From: CALOCN01 sp942491735
GTDB lineage: Bacteria > Eisenbacteria > RBG-16-71-46 > JABDJR01
Length of the DNA: 64,000 nt
NCBI GenBank assembly: GCA_942491735.1
Contig: CALOCN010000014.1
Coordinates: 3,100,001-3,164,000 of the forward strand
Direction: 5' to 3'
The notes beneath the pieces were generated by a model. It had not been told where the DNA came from. It ran no database searches and saw nothing but the letters and a program-made list of their open reading frames with translations. The number at the start of each line of letters is the position of its first letter. Positions within the stretch are counted from its first letter, which is position 1. Position numbers and translations under genes: made by a program. This document shows, piece after piece, positions 44,955-54,541 of this stretch.

Positions 44955-46038
44955 CGTCCGCCTCCAGCCGGCGACGCACCTCACCCCACGCATCCAGAAG
45001 CCGGGCCAGGAGCAGGGTCAAGACCCCCGCCGCCGCCACCGCCCCCAGCACGGTGAAGGTGCGCATGGGCCAACTCTTCACATCGGGAACCCGGGGCGGA
45101 TCCAGGACGTCGACGGTCGGGATGTCCCGGGCTTCCTGGAGACGCGCTTCCTCGACCTGGGCGGCGAGCAGGGCAAAGGTGCGCTCGTGGATCCGCAGGT
45201 CCCGGAGAATCCGCGCCATGTCGGAGTTCAGCCCCGGAAGCCGGGCCAACTCCGCGTCCAGCGCTTCGATCTGCATCTCCATCGCCTTGAGCGCGGGGGC
45301 TTCGGGACCCAGGGAACGACGCATCACCGAGGCATCCGCTTCCAACCGCAACCGCTGCACCAGCAGTTGCGCTCCCACACCGGCTGCCCCATCGGCTTCC
45401 GGGGTCAGGGCCATTCCCCGGTTGTCGACCTGGTAGACCGCGAGCGAGTCCTCCAGGGCGGTCATGCGTTTGCGTACCGCGTCGACACGTCCCTCGAGAA
45501 AGTCCCGGGTGCGTCGGCCACTGGAGGTCCGGATGTCGCGGTTCACTTCGTCCAGCAGTTCGAGCAGCCTCCCCACGATGGCGGTGGCCCGCTCCGGATC
45601 GCGGTCCTGGAAGCCCACCACGAGGAGGTTCTCCCGGTTGGTGGCGATGGAGAGACTCCCGTACCAGCGGCGGAGAAAGCGATCCCGCGACCGGGTCTTC
45701 CACACCGTATCCAGGTCGAACTCGGCGCGGATCCGTTCGGCGACCCGCTCGCTCTTGAGGATGGCCTCCTGGATCTCGGACTCCCCCGAGGTGAGCCCGG
45801 GCAGACTGAGGTTTCCCAATCCGCCACCGGCCATGGCCATTGCCGCGCCCAGAAGCCCGGACCCGGACGAGTCCTGGGGAAGCAGCGAGGCGCGGGCCGT
45901 ATAGCGCACCGGGACCACCAGCACATAGATCACCGAAGCCACGGCAACCAGCGCGGTCCCCCCCACCACGAGAACCCGGTGACGCCAGATGAAAGCCAGG
46001 AAGTCGGCCAGGGTTCCCGACCGGGGGTCCTCGCCCAC
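44947..46038 (-). CDS. Wzz/GumC-like polysaccharide chain-length/export protein (first copy)
   Basis: A 363-residue Wzz-domain protein: N-terminal helix VLVVGGTALVAVASVIYVLVVPVRYTARASLLP, long coiled-coil periplasmic part (SSGRRTRDFLEGRVDAVRKRMTALEDSLAVYQ), motif EARDIPTVDVLDPPRVPDVKS and C-terminal helix. GTG 46038 shares a base with the upstream stop (TAGTG). No Walker motif is present, so there is no BY-kinase in this locus. It should set chain length and bridge to the Wza-like exporter encoded just upstream. Confidence 0.85.
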   Translation of the reverse strand: MGEDPRSGTLADFLAFIWRHRVLVVGGTALVAVASVIYVLVVPVRYTARASLLPQDSSGSGLLGAAMAMAGGGLGNLSLPGLTSGESEIQEAILKSERVAERIRAEFDLDTVWKTRSRDRFLRRWYGSLSIATNRENLLVVGFQDRDPERATAIVGRLLELLDEVNRDIRTSSGRRTRDFLEGRVDAVRKRMTALEDSLAVYQVDNRGMALTPEADGAAGVGAQLLVQRLRLEADASVMRRSLGPEAPALKAMEMQIEALDAELARLPGLNSDMARILRDLRIHERTFALLAAQVEEARLQEARDIPTVDVLDPPRVPDVKSWPMRTFTVLGAVAAAGVLTLLLARLLDAWGEVRRRLEADGD

Positions 46039-47564
46039 TAGTTGCTCACCGCCGCATCCACGACAAGCACCAGCGCCGCGGCCGAGGCGGCCACCGAAAT
46101 CACCTCGGTAAAGGTCTGCCAGAACGACTTGCCGGTCTTCTCCGGAATCCACAGCAGATCCCCGGGGGCCATCTCCTGGACGTCACCGGCGAACTGGATG
46201 TCCCCCGAGTTGCCCCGGGCGAGCCGGGCCTTCCCCGGGTCGGCATTCTTGCCGAGCCCTCCCGCCGCGTTCACGTAGTCCCGGGCGCTCCAGCCGCTGG
46301 TGTAGTCGTAGAGACCGGGGTTCTTCACCTGCCCCGTGACCTCGATCCAACCACCCCAGCGGGGCACGGTGATGACGTCTCCCGTTTCCAGGATGGGGTC
46401 CAGCCCGGCCGTCATATCGACCACCGACTCGCGACGGGGCTGACGGGTGATGGCCTCGACAAACGCCTTCTCCCCCACCGGATCGGGGACCCGGATGGAG
46501 TCGGCCGCGAAGACGCGGGTCATGATGACGCGGTTGGCCAAGCCATCCTCGAGCAACCCGCCGGCCAGCCGCACCGCCTCCGAAAGCCGCGTCCGTCGCG
46601 AGATGATGGGCACCGGACCGGGGAACTGGACCGCGCCGCGCACCAGCACCGACATGTCGGTGCGCCAGTCGCCCCGCGCCCGCACCAGCACGTTGTCGCC
46701 GGCCTGGAGCGGGACCTGCACGATGCCGTCCATCACCTGCTGCAGGTTGACCGAGAGCGTGTCCCATGTTCCGGTTTCCTGGAAGCGTTGGATCAACGCA
46801 TGGGACCGGTCCGCCTGGGGAAGGAGTCCGATCCATCCCAGCATCTCTCCCAGTTCGTCCCCCTCGACAAAACCGTACGCCCCCGGATACTGGAAGGCGC
46901 CCAGGAAACGCAGCCGGTGGGTGCGATGGGGCACCACGACCACGTCGCCGTCGATCAGGGTCGGGTTCCCCGAGAGGTCCCCGCCAAGCAGGAACCGGAA
47001 CAGGTCCGCGCTGCGCTCCGTCCCATCGGCGCCGCGAATGACGATGTTGCGCACGTCGGCAGAGTCGCGGAACCCCTCCGCCGCGGCCAGCACCTCGCTG
47101 ACCCGGGTCACCGCGCTGGCCCGCACCGCTCCCGGTGCGACGACCGCGCCGGTCACATAGACCTTGAAGGCGCGGGTGCCCCGCAGGAGGAGCTTCAGTT
47201 CCGCCTCGCGAACCAGGTGCCGACCCTTGCCCAGGACCTCTTCCCGCGCCTGGGTCAGGGTCCTACCGGACAGGGCGAAGGTGCCCAACTGGGGAAACGT
47301 GACACTCCCGTCGGCCGCGATGACGTTCTCGGAACTCAGGGAATACGCCCCCAGCACCTCCAGCCCCAGGAGGTCGCCCGGTCCCAGGACGTAGGTGTCC
47401 GGGTCCACCGGGCCGGTGCCCAGGAGGGCCAGGTTGCGCTGTTCCAGAAGCAGGGCCCGGTCGCCCGCGCTGCTCGCGCTGAGTCCCTGGAGAGCAGACG
47501 TGGGATCGGAGGGAACGGCCTGTGCGTGGAGAACACAGGGAAGCAGCATGAGAAGCAGGAACAT
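46038..47564 (-). CDS. Wza-like polysaccharide export lipoprotein/porin with SLBB domains
   Basis: A 508-residue exported protein. The signal peptide MFLLLMLLPCVLHAQA is followed by a polysaccharide-export (Poly_export) domain (YVLGPGDLLGLEVLGAYSLSSENVIAADGSVTFPQLGTFALSGRTLTQ) and several SLBB modules (VYVTGAVVAPGAVRASAVTRVSEVLAAA; GAVQFPGPVPIISRRTRLSEAVRLAGG; GWIEVTGQVKNPGLYDYTSG). A C-terminal helix closes it. No lipobox Cys is seen. A TTG at 47600 overlapping the wecB stop is an alternative start that adds an arginine to the signal. It should form the outer-membrane export channel. Confidence 0.85.
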   Translation of the reverse strand: MFLLLMLLPCVLHAQAVPSDPTSALQGLSASSAGDRALLLEQRNLALLGTGPVDPDTYVLGPGDLLGLEVLGAYSLSSENVIAADGSVTFPQLGTFALSGRTLTQAREEVLGKGRHLVREAELKLLLRGTRAFKVYVTGAVVAPGAVRASAVTRVSEVLAAAEGFRDSADVRNIVIRGADGTERSADLFRFLLGGDLSGNPTLIDGDVVVVPHRTHRLRFLGAFQYPGAYGFVEGDELGEMLGWIGLLPQADRSHALIQRFQETGTWDTLSVNLQQVMDGIVQVPLQAGDNVLVRARGDWRTDMSVLVRGAVQFPGPVPIISRRTRLSEAVRLAGGLLEDGLANRVIMTRVFAADSIRVPDPVGEKAFVEAITRQPRRESVVDMTAGLDPILETGDVITVPRWGGWIEVTGQVKNPGLYDYTSGWSARDYVNAAGGLGKNADPGKARLARGNSGDIQFAGDVQEMAPGDLLWIPEKTGKSFWQTFTEVISVAASAAALVLVVDAAVSN

Positions 47565-47596
47565 CGAGGCGAGAGGTCGAAGTGTCGATCCTCCGG

Positions 47597-48718
47597 TCAA
47601 GCGTTGCCCCCCGAGGTGGGTGTTTCCTTTGCGAAGCCGTCCAGGATCGCCGCGATCCGTTCGCCGGTGCGACCATCCCAGAGCTCCGGGATACCGCCCC
47701 GCTTCCCACCCCCCGCGAGCGCCTCCAGACCCGCCGCGACAATGGCCTTGGGATCGGTGCCCACGAGATGGTTGGTGCCCTCGGTCACCGTGACCGGCCG
47801 CTCCGTGTTGAGCCGGGCGGTGAGACAGGGCACCCCCAGGAACGTGGTCTCTTCCTGGATCCCACCCGAGTCTGTAACGACGAGGGCGGTGTTGTCCATC
47901 AGATGGAGGAAGTCCAGGTACCCGAGGGGGTCCACCAGCCGCAGTCCCGGGTTCTTCTCCAGCACCGGCATGAGACCAAAGGACTCGATCCGGGCCCGGG
48001 TGCGGGGATGGACCGGGAAGATGACCGGTTTCTCGCCGGATAGACGGGCCAACGCGCCCAGGATCCCCCGGAAGGTCTCCGCCACATCCACGTTGCTGGG
48101 GCGATGCAGGGTGACCAGGACGTAGCCCCGTTCGCTCAGACCGAGCTCGGTCAACGCGGTGCTTTCCTTGGCCCGCTCCCGGTGGGCGACCAGGGAGTCG
48201 ATCATCACGTTCCCCACGAAGTGGATGCGTTCCTCGGGAACGCCTTCCTCGCGCAGGTTGGGCGCGGCGTCGGCACACGAGGTATAGAGGTCATCGGCGA
48301 TGGCGTCGGTGACCAGACGGTTGATCTCCTCCGGCATGTCCCGGTCCCGGGAGCGGAGGCCTGACTCCACATGACCAAGCCGGATCCGCATCTTCGCCGC
48401 GACCAGCGACGCGGCCAGGGTGGAGTTCACGTCCCCCACCACCAGCACGTAGTCCGGCTGGTGCTCCAGGCACAGGGCCTCGAACTCGGTCATGACCTTG
48501 GCCGTCTGCACGCTGTGACTGGCCGACCCGATGCCCAGGTACACATCCGGTCGGGGCAGACCGAGGTCCTCGAAGAAGACCTTGGACATGGCCTCGTCGT
48601 AGTGCTGTCCGGTGTGGACAAGGAAAGGGGTCAGGGAGGGGTAGGACCGCATGGCATCGATGATGGGGGCGATCTTCATGAAGTTGGGACGCGCCCCAAC
48701 CACGCAGGCCACTTTCAT
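47597..48718 (-). CDS. wecB: UDP-N-acetylglucosamine 2-epimerase (non-hydrolysing)
   Basis: A 373-residue enzyme: VVGARPNFMKIAPII, HTGQHYDEAMSKVFFEDLGL, VGDVNSTLAASLVAAK, HVESGLRSRDRDMPEEINRLVTDAI, VTLHRPSNVD and TDSGGIQEETTFLGVPCLTAR are all typical of WecB. It converts UDP-GlcNAc to UDP-ManNAc. ATG 48718 overlaps the rmlB stop by 4 nt. With ugd downstream of the same promoter, UDP-ManNAc or its uronic acid could be a building block. Confidence 0.95.
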   Translation of the reverse strand: MKVACVVGARPNFMKIAPIIDAMRSYPSLTPFLVHTGQHYDEAMSKVFFEDLGLPRPDVYLGIGSASHSVQTAKVMTEFEALCLEHQPDYVLVVGDVNSTLAASLVAAKMRIRLGHVESGLRSRDRDMPEEINRLVTDAIADDLYTSCADAAPNLREEGVPEERIHFVGNVMIDSLVAHRERAKESTALTELGLSERGYVLVTLHRPSNVDVAETFRGILGALARLSGEKPVIFPVHPRTRARIESFGLMPVLEKNPGLRLVDPLGYLDFLHLMDNTALVVTDSGGIQEETTFLGVPCLTARLNTERPVTVTEGTNHLVGTDPKAIVAAGLEALAGGGKRGGIPELWDGRTGERIAAILDGFAKETPTSGGNA

Positions 48719-49749
48719 TGGCCGGCGTACATGCGATCGTAGTAGTCGCGGAACGCCCCGCTCTTGATCCGTTCCCACCAGGTGCGGTGCTCCGTGTACC
48801 AGCGGATGGTCTCCGGCAGCGCCACCGGCACGGTGTGCTGGGGCTCGAAACCCAGCCGGTCCCGGATCTTCTCCGCCTTCATGGCATAGCGGCGATCATG
48901 ACCCAGCCGGTCCTTGACGTGGTTGAGCAGGGTCTTGGGCTTGCCCAGGGTCTCGAGGATGATGTCCGCGATCTGGAGGATGTCGTACTCGTTCCCCCCG
49001 GCGATGTTGTAGATCTCCCCCTCCACCTGGTCCGCGTCCGCGGTGAGCAGCACCTCCAGGGCGCGGCAATGATCCGCGACATGGATGTAGTCCCGCTGGT
49101 TCTTCCCGCTGCCGTAGACCGGAAGCTCCTTGTCCTCCATGGCATTGGTGGTAAAGAGAGGGATCATCTTCTCCGGGTACTGGTAGGGACCGTAGTTGTT
49201 GCTGCAGCGGCTGATCACCACCGGCAGACCGAACGTGGCCCAGAAGGCGTGCGCCATGGCGTCGCCTCCCGCCTTGGCCGCACTATAGGGATTGCGCGGC
49301 TTGAGCGGGGCCTCCTCGTCCACCGGGTCGTCCATGACCTCGCCGTAGACCTCATCGGTCCCCACCTGGAGAAACCGGGTCACCGGATACCGGCGCGCCG
49401 CGTTGAGCAGAGTGAGCGGCCCTTCGATGTTGGCCCGGATGAGCAGCGACTGGTCCTCGATGCTGCGGTCCACATGGGTCTCGGCGGCGAAGTTGGCCAC
49501 ATAGTCGGCCTCTTCCATGAGCGGCGCCACCACCGCCGGATCGGCGATGTCCCCCTTGACGAAGCGGAACCGGGGGTCCCCCTCGTGGCTCTGGTGGTTC
49601 TCGAGGTTTCCGGCGTAAGTCAGCTTGTCCAGGCAGATTACCTTGACGGTTCGGCCGGGCTCCAGGAGCTGATGGACGAAGTTGGTGCCAATGAAACCGG
49701 CCCCGCCGCCCACCAGCACGGTGGTGTTCTCCAGGCGTCGGTCGCTCAT
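48715..49749 (-). CDS. rmlB: dTDP-glucose 4,6-dehydratase-type NAD-dependent epimerase/dehydratase
   Basis: A 344-residue extended SDR. NAD loop GGGAGFIGTNFV, substrate loop AAETHVDRSIED, catalytic TDEVYGEV and YSAAKAGGD, then NNYGPYQYPEKMIPLF and GSGKNQRDYIHVADHCRAL. These match RmlB closely. The other rml genes are absent from the window, so a related UDP-sugar dehydratase activity is not excluded. It overlaps both neighbours by 4 nt. Confidence 0.88.
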   Translation of the reverse strand: MSDRRLENTTVLVGGGAGFIGTNFVHQLLEPGRTVKVICLDKLTYAGNLENHQSHEGDPRFRFVKGDIADPAVVAPLMEEADYVANFAAETHVDRSIEDQSLLIRANIEGPLTLLNAARRYPVTRFLQVGTDEVYGEVMDDPVDEEAPLKPRNPYSAAKAGGDAMAHAFWATFGLPVVISRCSNNYGPYQYPEKMIPLFTTNAMEDKELPVYGSGKNQRDYIHVADHCRALEVLLTADADQVEGEIYNIAGGNEYDILQIADIILETLGKPKTLLNHVKDRLGHDRRYAMKAEKIRDRLGFEPQHTVPVALPETIRWYTEHRTWWERIKSGAFRDYYDRMYAGQ

Positions 49750-51074
49750 GCCCGGTCCGGTCCCGCGGGCATGCCGCGCCCCACCCCGATGTGAACAAAC
49801 CCGTGTTCACGCATCTGGGTGGGTTCATAGATGTTCTTGGTGTCGACGATCAGGTTCCCCCGCATCAGGGTCCTGAGACGGGCCAGGTCGAGGGTGCGAA
49901 ACTCGTTCCACTCGGTGGCGATGACCACCGCGTCCGCTCCTTCCACCGCCTTGTAGACATCCTCGGTGTAGGTGATGTCCGCCGCCACCTGCCGTGCGTT
50001 GGGCACGGCTATGGGATCGAAGGCGCGCACATCGGCTCCCCGATCCTTGAGGTAACGCGTGAAGTCGATTCCCACCGAGTCCCGGATGTCGTCGGTCTGG
50101 GGCTTGAACGAGAGACCCAGAACGGCGATGGACTTGCCCTTCACGCTCCCCAGTTCCCGCTCGGTCCGGGTCATGAGGCGACGACGCTGTTCCCGATTGA
50201 CCTCGATGGTGGCCCGCACGATCTGGAGCGGATACCCGTGGGCCCGGGCCAGATGATCCAGGGCTTCGGTGTCCTTGGGGAAACAGGACCCGCCGTAGCC
50301 GGCCCCGGCGTGGAGGAACTTCTTGCCGATGCGGCGGTCCAGGCCGATCCCCTTCTCCACCGTCTTGACGTCCGCCCCCACCAGCTCGCACAGGTTGGCC
50401 ATCTCGTTGATGAACGAGATCTTGGTGGCGAGGAAAGCGTTGGCCGCGTACTTGATGAGCTCCGCCGTCTCCACCGTGGTCCGCACCAGGGGGGTCTCGT
50501 TGAGGTAGAGCGGCTTGTAGATGTCGGCCAGCACGTCCGCGGCCCGGTCGCTCCAGGTGCCGATGACCACCCGGTCCGGACGCATGAAGTCCTCGACCGC
50601 GCTCCCCTCCCGGAGGAACTCCGGGTTGCTGGCCACATCGAAGGCATGGTCGCCGTTGCGCTGGGAGTGGACCAGATCCCGGATCCGGGCTCCGGTGCCC
50701 ACCGGGACCGTGCTCTTCTGGACGATCACCTTGTAGCCGTTGATGTGCTTGGCGATGTCCCGCGCGACCTGGAAGACGTACTGGAGGTCGGCCTCGCCAT
50801 CCGTACCCCGGGGAGTCCCCACGCAGATGAAGATGACCTCGTTCTCGCGAATGCCGGCGGCGAGATCCGTGGAGAAGTTGAGGCGCCCCTCACGGCGGCT
50901 GCGGTCGATGAGTTCTTCCAGTCCGAATTCGTAGAACGGTACCTTGCCGGCCTCGAGGCTCTTGATCTTTTCCTCGTCGGCATCCACGCAGGTGACCGCG
51001 TGGCCAAAGTCGGCCAGGCAAGCGCCGGTCACCAGGCCGACGTAACCCGTTCCTACCATGCAGATGCGGCGCAT
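49746..51074 (-). CDS. ugd: UDP-glucose/UDP-ManNAc-type nucleotide-sugar 6-dehydrogenase
   Basis: A 442-residue four-electron dehydrogenase: NAD loop GTGYVGLVTGACLADFGH, STVPVGTG, NPEFLREGSAVEDF, catalytic Cys in GAGYGGSCFPKD and the C-terminal domain LSFKPQTDDIRDS. Closest in feel to UDP-glucose dehydrogenase; UDP-ManNAc dehydrogenase is less likely. AAGGAG lies 8 nt before the ATG. It is the first gene of the seven-gene operon running to 42706, behind a strong predicted promoter. Confidence 0.92.
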   Translation of the reverse strand: MRRICMVGTGYVGLVTGACLADFGHAVTCVDADEEKIKSLEAGKVPFYEFGLEELIDRSRREGRLNFSTDLAAGIRENEVIFICVGTPRGTDGEADLQYVFQVARDIAKHINGYKVIVQKSTVPVGTGARIRDLVHSQRNGDHAFDVASNPEFLREGSAVEDFMRPDRVVIGTWSDRAADVLADIYKPLYLNETPLVRTTVETAELIKYAANAFLATKISFINEMANLCELVGADVKTVEKGIGLDRRIGKKFLHAGAGYGGSCFPKDTEALDHLARAHGYPLQIVRATIEVNREQRRRLMTRTERELGSVKGKSIAVLGLSFKPQTDDIRDSVGIDFTRYLKDRGADVRAFDPIAVPNARQVAADITYTEDVYKAVEGADAVVIATEWNEFRTLDLARLRTLMRGNLIVDTKNIYEPTQMREHGFVHIGVGRGMPAGPDRA

Positions 51075-51123
51075 TGCAGCGTCTCCTTAAAGTCGTTTCG
51101 AGAGGCGGGAAAAGCGACGGAAG

Positions 51124-51152
51124 AGTATAGCGGGCGCTAGGTTGCCCTTCAA
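51124..51152 (-). promoter_or_regulatory. strong predicted promoter of the ugd-rmlB-wecB-export operon
   Basis: Minus strand TTGAAG (51152-51147), 17-nt spacer, TATACT (51129-51124). The leader to the ugd ATG is about 45 nt and ends in AAGGAG. The -35 overlaps the stop codon of the upstream glycosyltransferase gene. Confidence 0.6.
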
Positions 51153-52269
51153 GCGGACACCTGGTTCGACACCAGACCCTCGAACAGCCCGATCATCCGT
51201 TCACCACCACGCTTGGGGCGAGGCCCCATGTCGAACCCGGTCCCGGGCTGCTGATCCCAATCGCTGCCCAAGGGCGGCATCCGCAGCCAATCTCACCATC
51301 GCGCCGGCCAGGGCGGCAACGTCTTCGGGAGGGACCAGGAGTCCCTCCTTGCCCGAAACCAGGGTGTTCCGCAGGCTCTCCACATCCGTCGCCACCACCG
51401 GTAAGGCGTGGCTCATTGCCTCCATGACGCCAAGTGGATGACCTTCGAAGTGGGTGGCAAGGACAAAGAGGTCCGCATCCGCCAGATAGGGAGCGGGGTC
51501 GTCCACGAACCCGGTAAAGGTCACCTGATCCTCGAGTCCGAACCGAGACACCTCGGCGACAATACCGGGTCGGGTGGGGCCGTCCCCGACCAGGACAAGA
51601 CGTGCCGGTGTCTCCTGGGTCAGGCGGGCAAACGCCTGAACCAGGGTCCGATGGTCCTTCTGTGGCCTGAAGTTCGCCACGCTGACCACGGTCAGCGTCT
51701 CCCGGTCGGGCCTACGCTCTTGCGGTTCGGGGAGCCGCGCGAGCGCGTTGGGGATGAGAACAACACGCTCCGGAGAGGCCCAACCGTGGCCGGTGAGCAG
51801 GGTCTGGATCTCCTCGCTGATGGCGACATGCCGGCGAATCACACGCCCTCCCAGACGCGCAAGGAGTCGGGAGCCCTCGCGCCGGATGCCTCCCGCTGCT
51901 TGGGCGTCCTGAAGCGCACGGGGCGGATTGTGCCAGTGATAGACAACCGGAACCGGACACCCTCGGGGATCCAGGGCGAGAGCGACCGGAAGCGAGTAGC
52001 CGAAGTGCAGATGCACCACGTCGACCCCACGCAGCTTCACCAGGCGTCTCAGGGTGCGAGGGAATCCACGGGCCACGGGGTGGCGAATCGAGGGCAACAC
52101 CAGGGACTCATCCGGTCCACCCATCCTCGGCATCCAGGGGCTGGGCGTAGGGAAAGGCGATCGTCATGCGATGTCCGCGAGCACCCAGCGCCGCCTTCAG
52201 GTTCTCCATGGTGTCGATCATTCCGCCTGCAAACGGAGGCGAGTAGTCGAGTACTTCCAGGACGTGCAT
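51149..52269 (-). pseudogene. GT4-family glycosyltransferase, two frameshifts
   Basis: The N-terminal piece (52269 to about 52130) reads MHVLEVLDYSPPFAGGMIDT, a GT-B opening. The main part continues in another frame: VDVVHLHFGYSLPVALAL, VVYHWHNPPRALQD, VVLIPNALARL, LVLVGDGPTRPGIVAEV, DLFVLATHFEGHPLGVMEAMSHALPVVAT. It breaks again at ASPQAWW (about 51212), and the natural end RMIGLFEGLVSNQVSA is in a third frame with its stop at 51149. Two small indels therefore split one gene of about 370 residues. It follows the flippase gene by 2 nt. Confidence 0.8.
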
Positions 52270-52271
52270 GG

Positions 52272-53831
52272 TCAAGACTCCGGCCGGGACGTCAACCACC
52301 GGTCCCGCAGCCGTTGCTCGGCCCACAGGACTTCCTCGACCCGACCCCACCTGCAGGCCAACGCATACACCGAAAGACCGGCCCCCCAGGCTACCGCCTG
52401 GCTCGCCAGCCCCCCCAACCCGGAATCGAACTCAAACCGGGTTGCCACCTGCGCGACGCCGAACGCCACCCCTGCCGCTACAGCGCTAGCGGGGAGCACG
52501 ACCCTGGGCGCCGGTATCACCTCGCTCACGGACCCCAACATGTCGCGCACCGCGAGAATGCAAAAGACGATGCTGAAGCCGGCGGTAGCCAACGCCAGCC
52601 CGGCGACGCCCAGGAATCGAACGAAGAGGAGACTGAGCGCCAGCTTGAAGGCCAGCGCCACGACACGGAAACGCAGCACCCTTCCGTGGCGGTCCGAGGC
52701 ATAGCCCGCGTAGAGCAGGATCGCGGACATGCCCAGGAAGGGCAAGCCGATCGCATAGCCGACCAGCGCCGACGCGGTGAGCAGGGTATCGCCGGCCTCG
52801 AAGGCGCCCCGTTCATAGATTGCTCGAACCAGTGGCACGCGAACCACCAGGATCATCGCCGCAACGGGTAGCAAGACCCCCACCATGACCCGCACCCCAC
52901 GCACCGCCAAGGCCCGGAAAGCATCTCGATCTCCCTTGGCGTGGAGCCGGGCAAGCTCGGGAAACAGGGGAACTGCCAGGGCCAAGGCGAGGATGTTGAA
53001 CGGTGCTTCGTACAGCGTGCGTGCATACGCCAGCGCCGAGATGGATCCATCCCCCAGGGATCGGTTGGCCAGAGCACGGTCGATCAAAGGAAAGACGAGT
53101 GCCGTCGCCTCGATGGCCACGAGCAGGACGACGGACGACACAACTCCCACCTCGAGGCCGGCGCCCCCCCGACCGCGAAACCCGCGCCAACAGGATGGGG
53201 CCATCATCACCAGAGGTATCGCGGCCCCGGACAACGTTCCCCATGTCAGTGCTTGAATACCGGAGGACTCCGCAAACAGGAAAACCGTCGCCGCCACGAC
53301 CGTTCCGACCATCAAGGATGCCACGGTGGGCAGTGCAAAGCGTCGCCACGCATTCAGGATGGCCCGAGTCAGCCCCTCCCAACCCCGAAGTACCACGATG
53401 ATCGCAAGCAACTGCAAGAGCCGTGTGGCTTGGGTCGCGGCCTCCGGCGCAAGCTCGGGGGCCAGCATGGCAACCAGGGGGCGAGCCATCAGCGCAAGCA
53501 CCACGGCGACCCCTCCAAGGACAAGGGTCATTCTCACGGCGTAGACCCTGGCCAGGGCGGAGGCGGCTACCGCGGATTGAGTGCCGGCCCGAACGTATGC
53601 GGGCAGAAAGGCATTCAGGGCAACATAGAGGGCCACGGTTCCCAGGATGTCCGGGATGGTGAAGGCGATCAGGAAGGCATCCAGCTCGCTTCCGGCTCCG
53701 AAAGCACGTGCAACTACGATCTCACGGACCAGAGCAGCCAGCTTGCCCAGGATGGACAAGCTGGCAAGGAGGAGTGCGGTCGCAGCGAAGCGGGAACCCG
53801 TCCACGCTCTTCCCGAATCCGCACCTCTCAC
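52272..53831 (-). CDS. MurJ-like lipid-linked oligosaccharide flippase
   Basis: A 519-residue MOP-superfamily flippase with about 14 helices. Features of the MurJ/MviN type include SILGKLAALVREIVVARAFGAGSELDAFLIAFTIPD near the start, LNAFLPAYVRA, and later IYERGAFEAGDTLLTASALVGYAIGLPFLGMSAIL. Its position next to glycosyltransferases suggests it flips glycan-lipid intermediates of this locus; MurJ proper (lipid II) is possible. Its start overlaps the pyrF stop by 4 nt. Confidence 0.85.
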   Translation of the reverse strand: MRGADSGRAWTGSRFAATALLLASLSILGKLAALVREIVVARAFGAGSELDAFLIAFTIPDILGTVALYVALNAFLPAYVRAGTQSAVAASALARVYAVRMTLVLGGVAVVLALMARPLVAMLAPELAPEAATQATRLLQLLAIIVVLRGWEGLTRAILNAWRRFALPTVASLMVGTVVAATVFLFAESSGIQALTWGTLSGAAIPLVMMAPSCWRGFRGRGGAGLEVGVVSSVVLLVAIEATALVFPLIDRALANRSLGDGSISALAYARTLYEAPFNILALALAVPLFPELARLHAKGDRDAFRALAVRGVRVMVGVLLPVAAMILVVRVPLVRAIYERGAFEAGDTLLTASALVGYAIGLPFLGMSAILLYAGYASDRHGRVLRFRVVALAFKLALSLLFVRFLGVAGLALATAGFSIVFCILAVRDMLGSVSEVIPAPRVVLPASAVAAGVAFGVAQVATRFEFDSGLGGLASQAVAWGAGLSVYALACRWGRVEEVLWAEQRLRDRWLTSRPES

Positions 53832-54529
53832 GCTCCCTGCATGTCCTCCAGGATGGCCCGCGCCGCAGCCGCGGGATCCTCGGCCTGCGTGATGGGACGC
53901 CCCACCACCAGGTGGGTCGCGCCCTTGGCCAGGGCTTCGCGCGGGGTGGCAATGCGGGCCTGATCCTGGACCCCGGTTCCCGCCGGACGAATGCCGGGGG
54001 TGACGTAGATGAAGTCGTCGGGGAGCCCCGCGCCGTGCAGCGCTTCCAGCTCGTGCACCGAGCAGACCACGCCGTCCATGCCGGCCTCGGCCGCGCCCTT
54101 GGCGAAAGCCAGGACCCGCTCGCGCACGTTGTCGTCGCGGTACACCCCGGGATACTCGGACCCGTCGAGGCTGGTCAGCACGGTCACCGCGACCAGCTTG
54201 AGCTTGCGCTGGTTGGACTCGTCCCGCGCTTTGCGTGCCGCGCGCATCATGGCCGGCCCACCCGCGGCATGCACGGTGAGCATCTCCGCGTGCCAGTGCG
54301 CCGCCGCGTCCACTGCGCCGGCCACCGTGTTGGGAATGTCGTTGAGCTTGAGGTCCAGGAAGATGCGTTTGCCCAGGGATTTCAGGGCCTGCATGGCATC
54401 GGGACCGGTTCCGGTGAAGAGCTCCAACCCCACCTTGACCCAGTGCACGTCGTCACCGAGTCTGCGGGTCATTTCCAGGGCAGGAGAAAGGCGGGGCACG
54501 TCGAGGGCTACGATCAATCGGTCGTTCAT
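53828..54529 (-). CDS. pyrF: orotidine 5'-phosphate decarboxylase
   Basis: A 233-residue TIM-barrel enzyme (type 1 OMPDC). VALDVPRL, WVKVGLELF, the catalytic DLKLNDIPNT (Lys-x-x-Asp array), MLTVHAAGG, VTVLTSLD, VTPGIRP and VVGRPIT are all present. It makes UMP from OMP. It follows pyrD by 12 nt in a pyrK-pyrD-pyrF order. Confidence 0.96.
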   Translation of the reverse strand: MNDRLIVALDVPRLSPALEMTRRLGDDVHWVKVGLELFTGTGPDAMQALKSLGKRIFLDLKLNDIPNTVAGAVDAAAHWHAEMLTVHAAGGPAMMRAARKARDESNQRKLKLVAVTVLTSLDGSEYPGVYRDDNVRERVLAFAKGAAEAGMDGVVCSVHELEALHGAGLPDDFIYVTPGIRPAGTGVQDQARIATPREALAKGATHLVVGRPITQAEDPAAAARAILEDMQGA

Positions 54530-54541
54530 GGTGCGCGCAGA

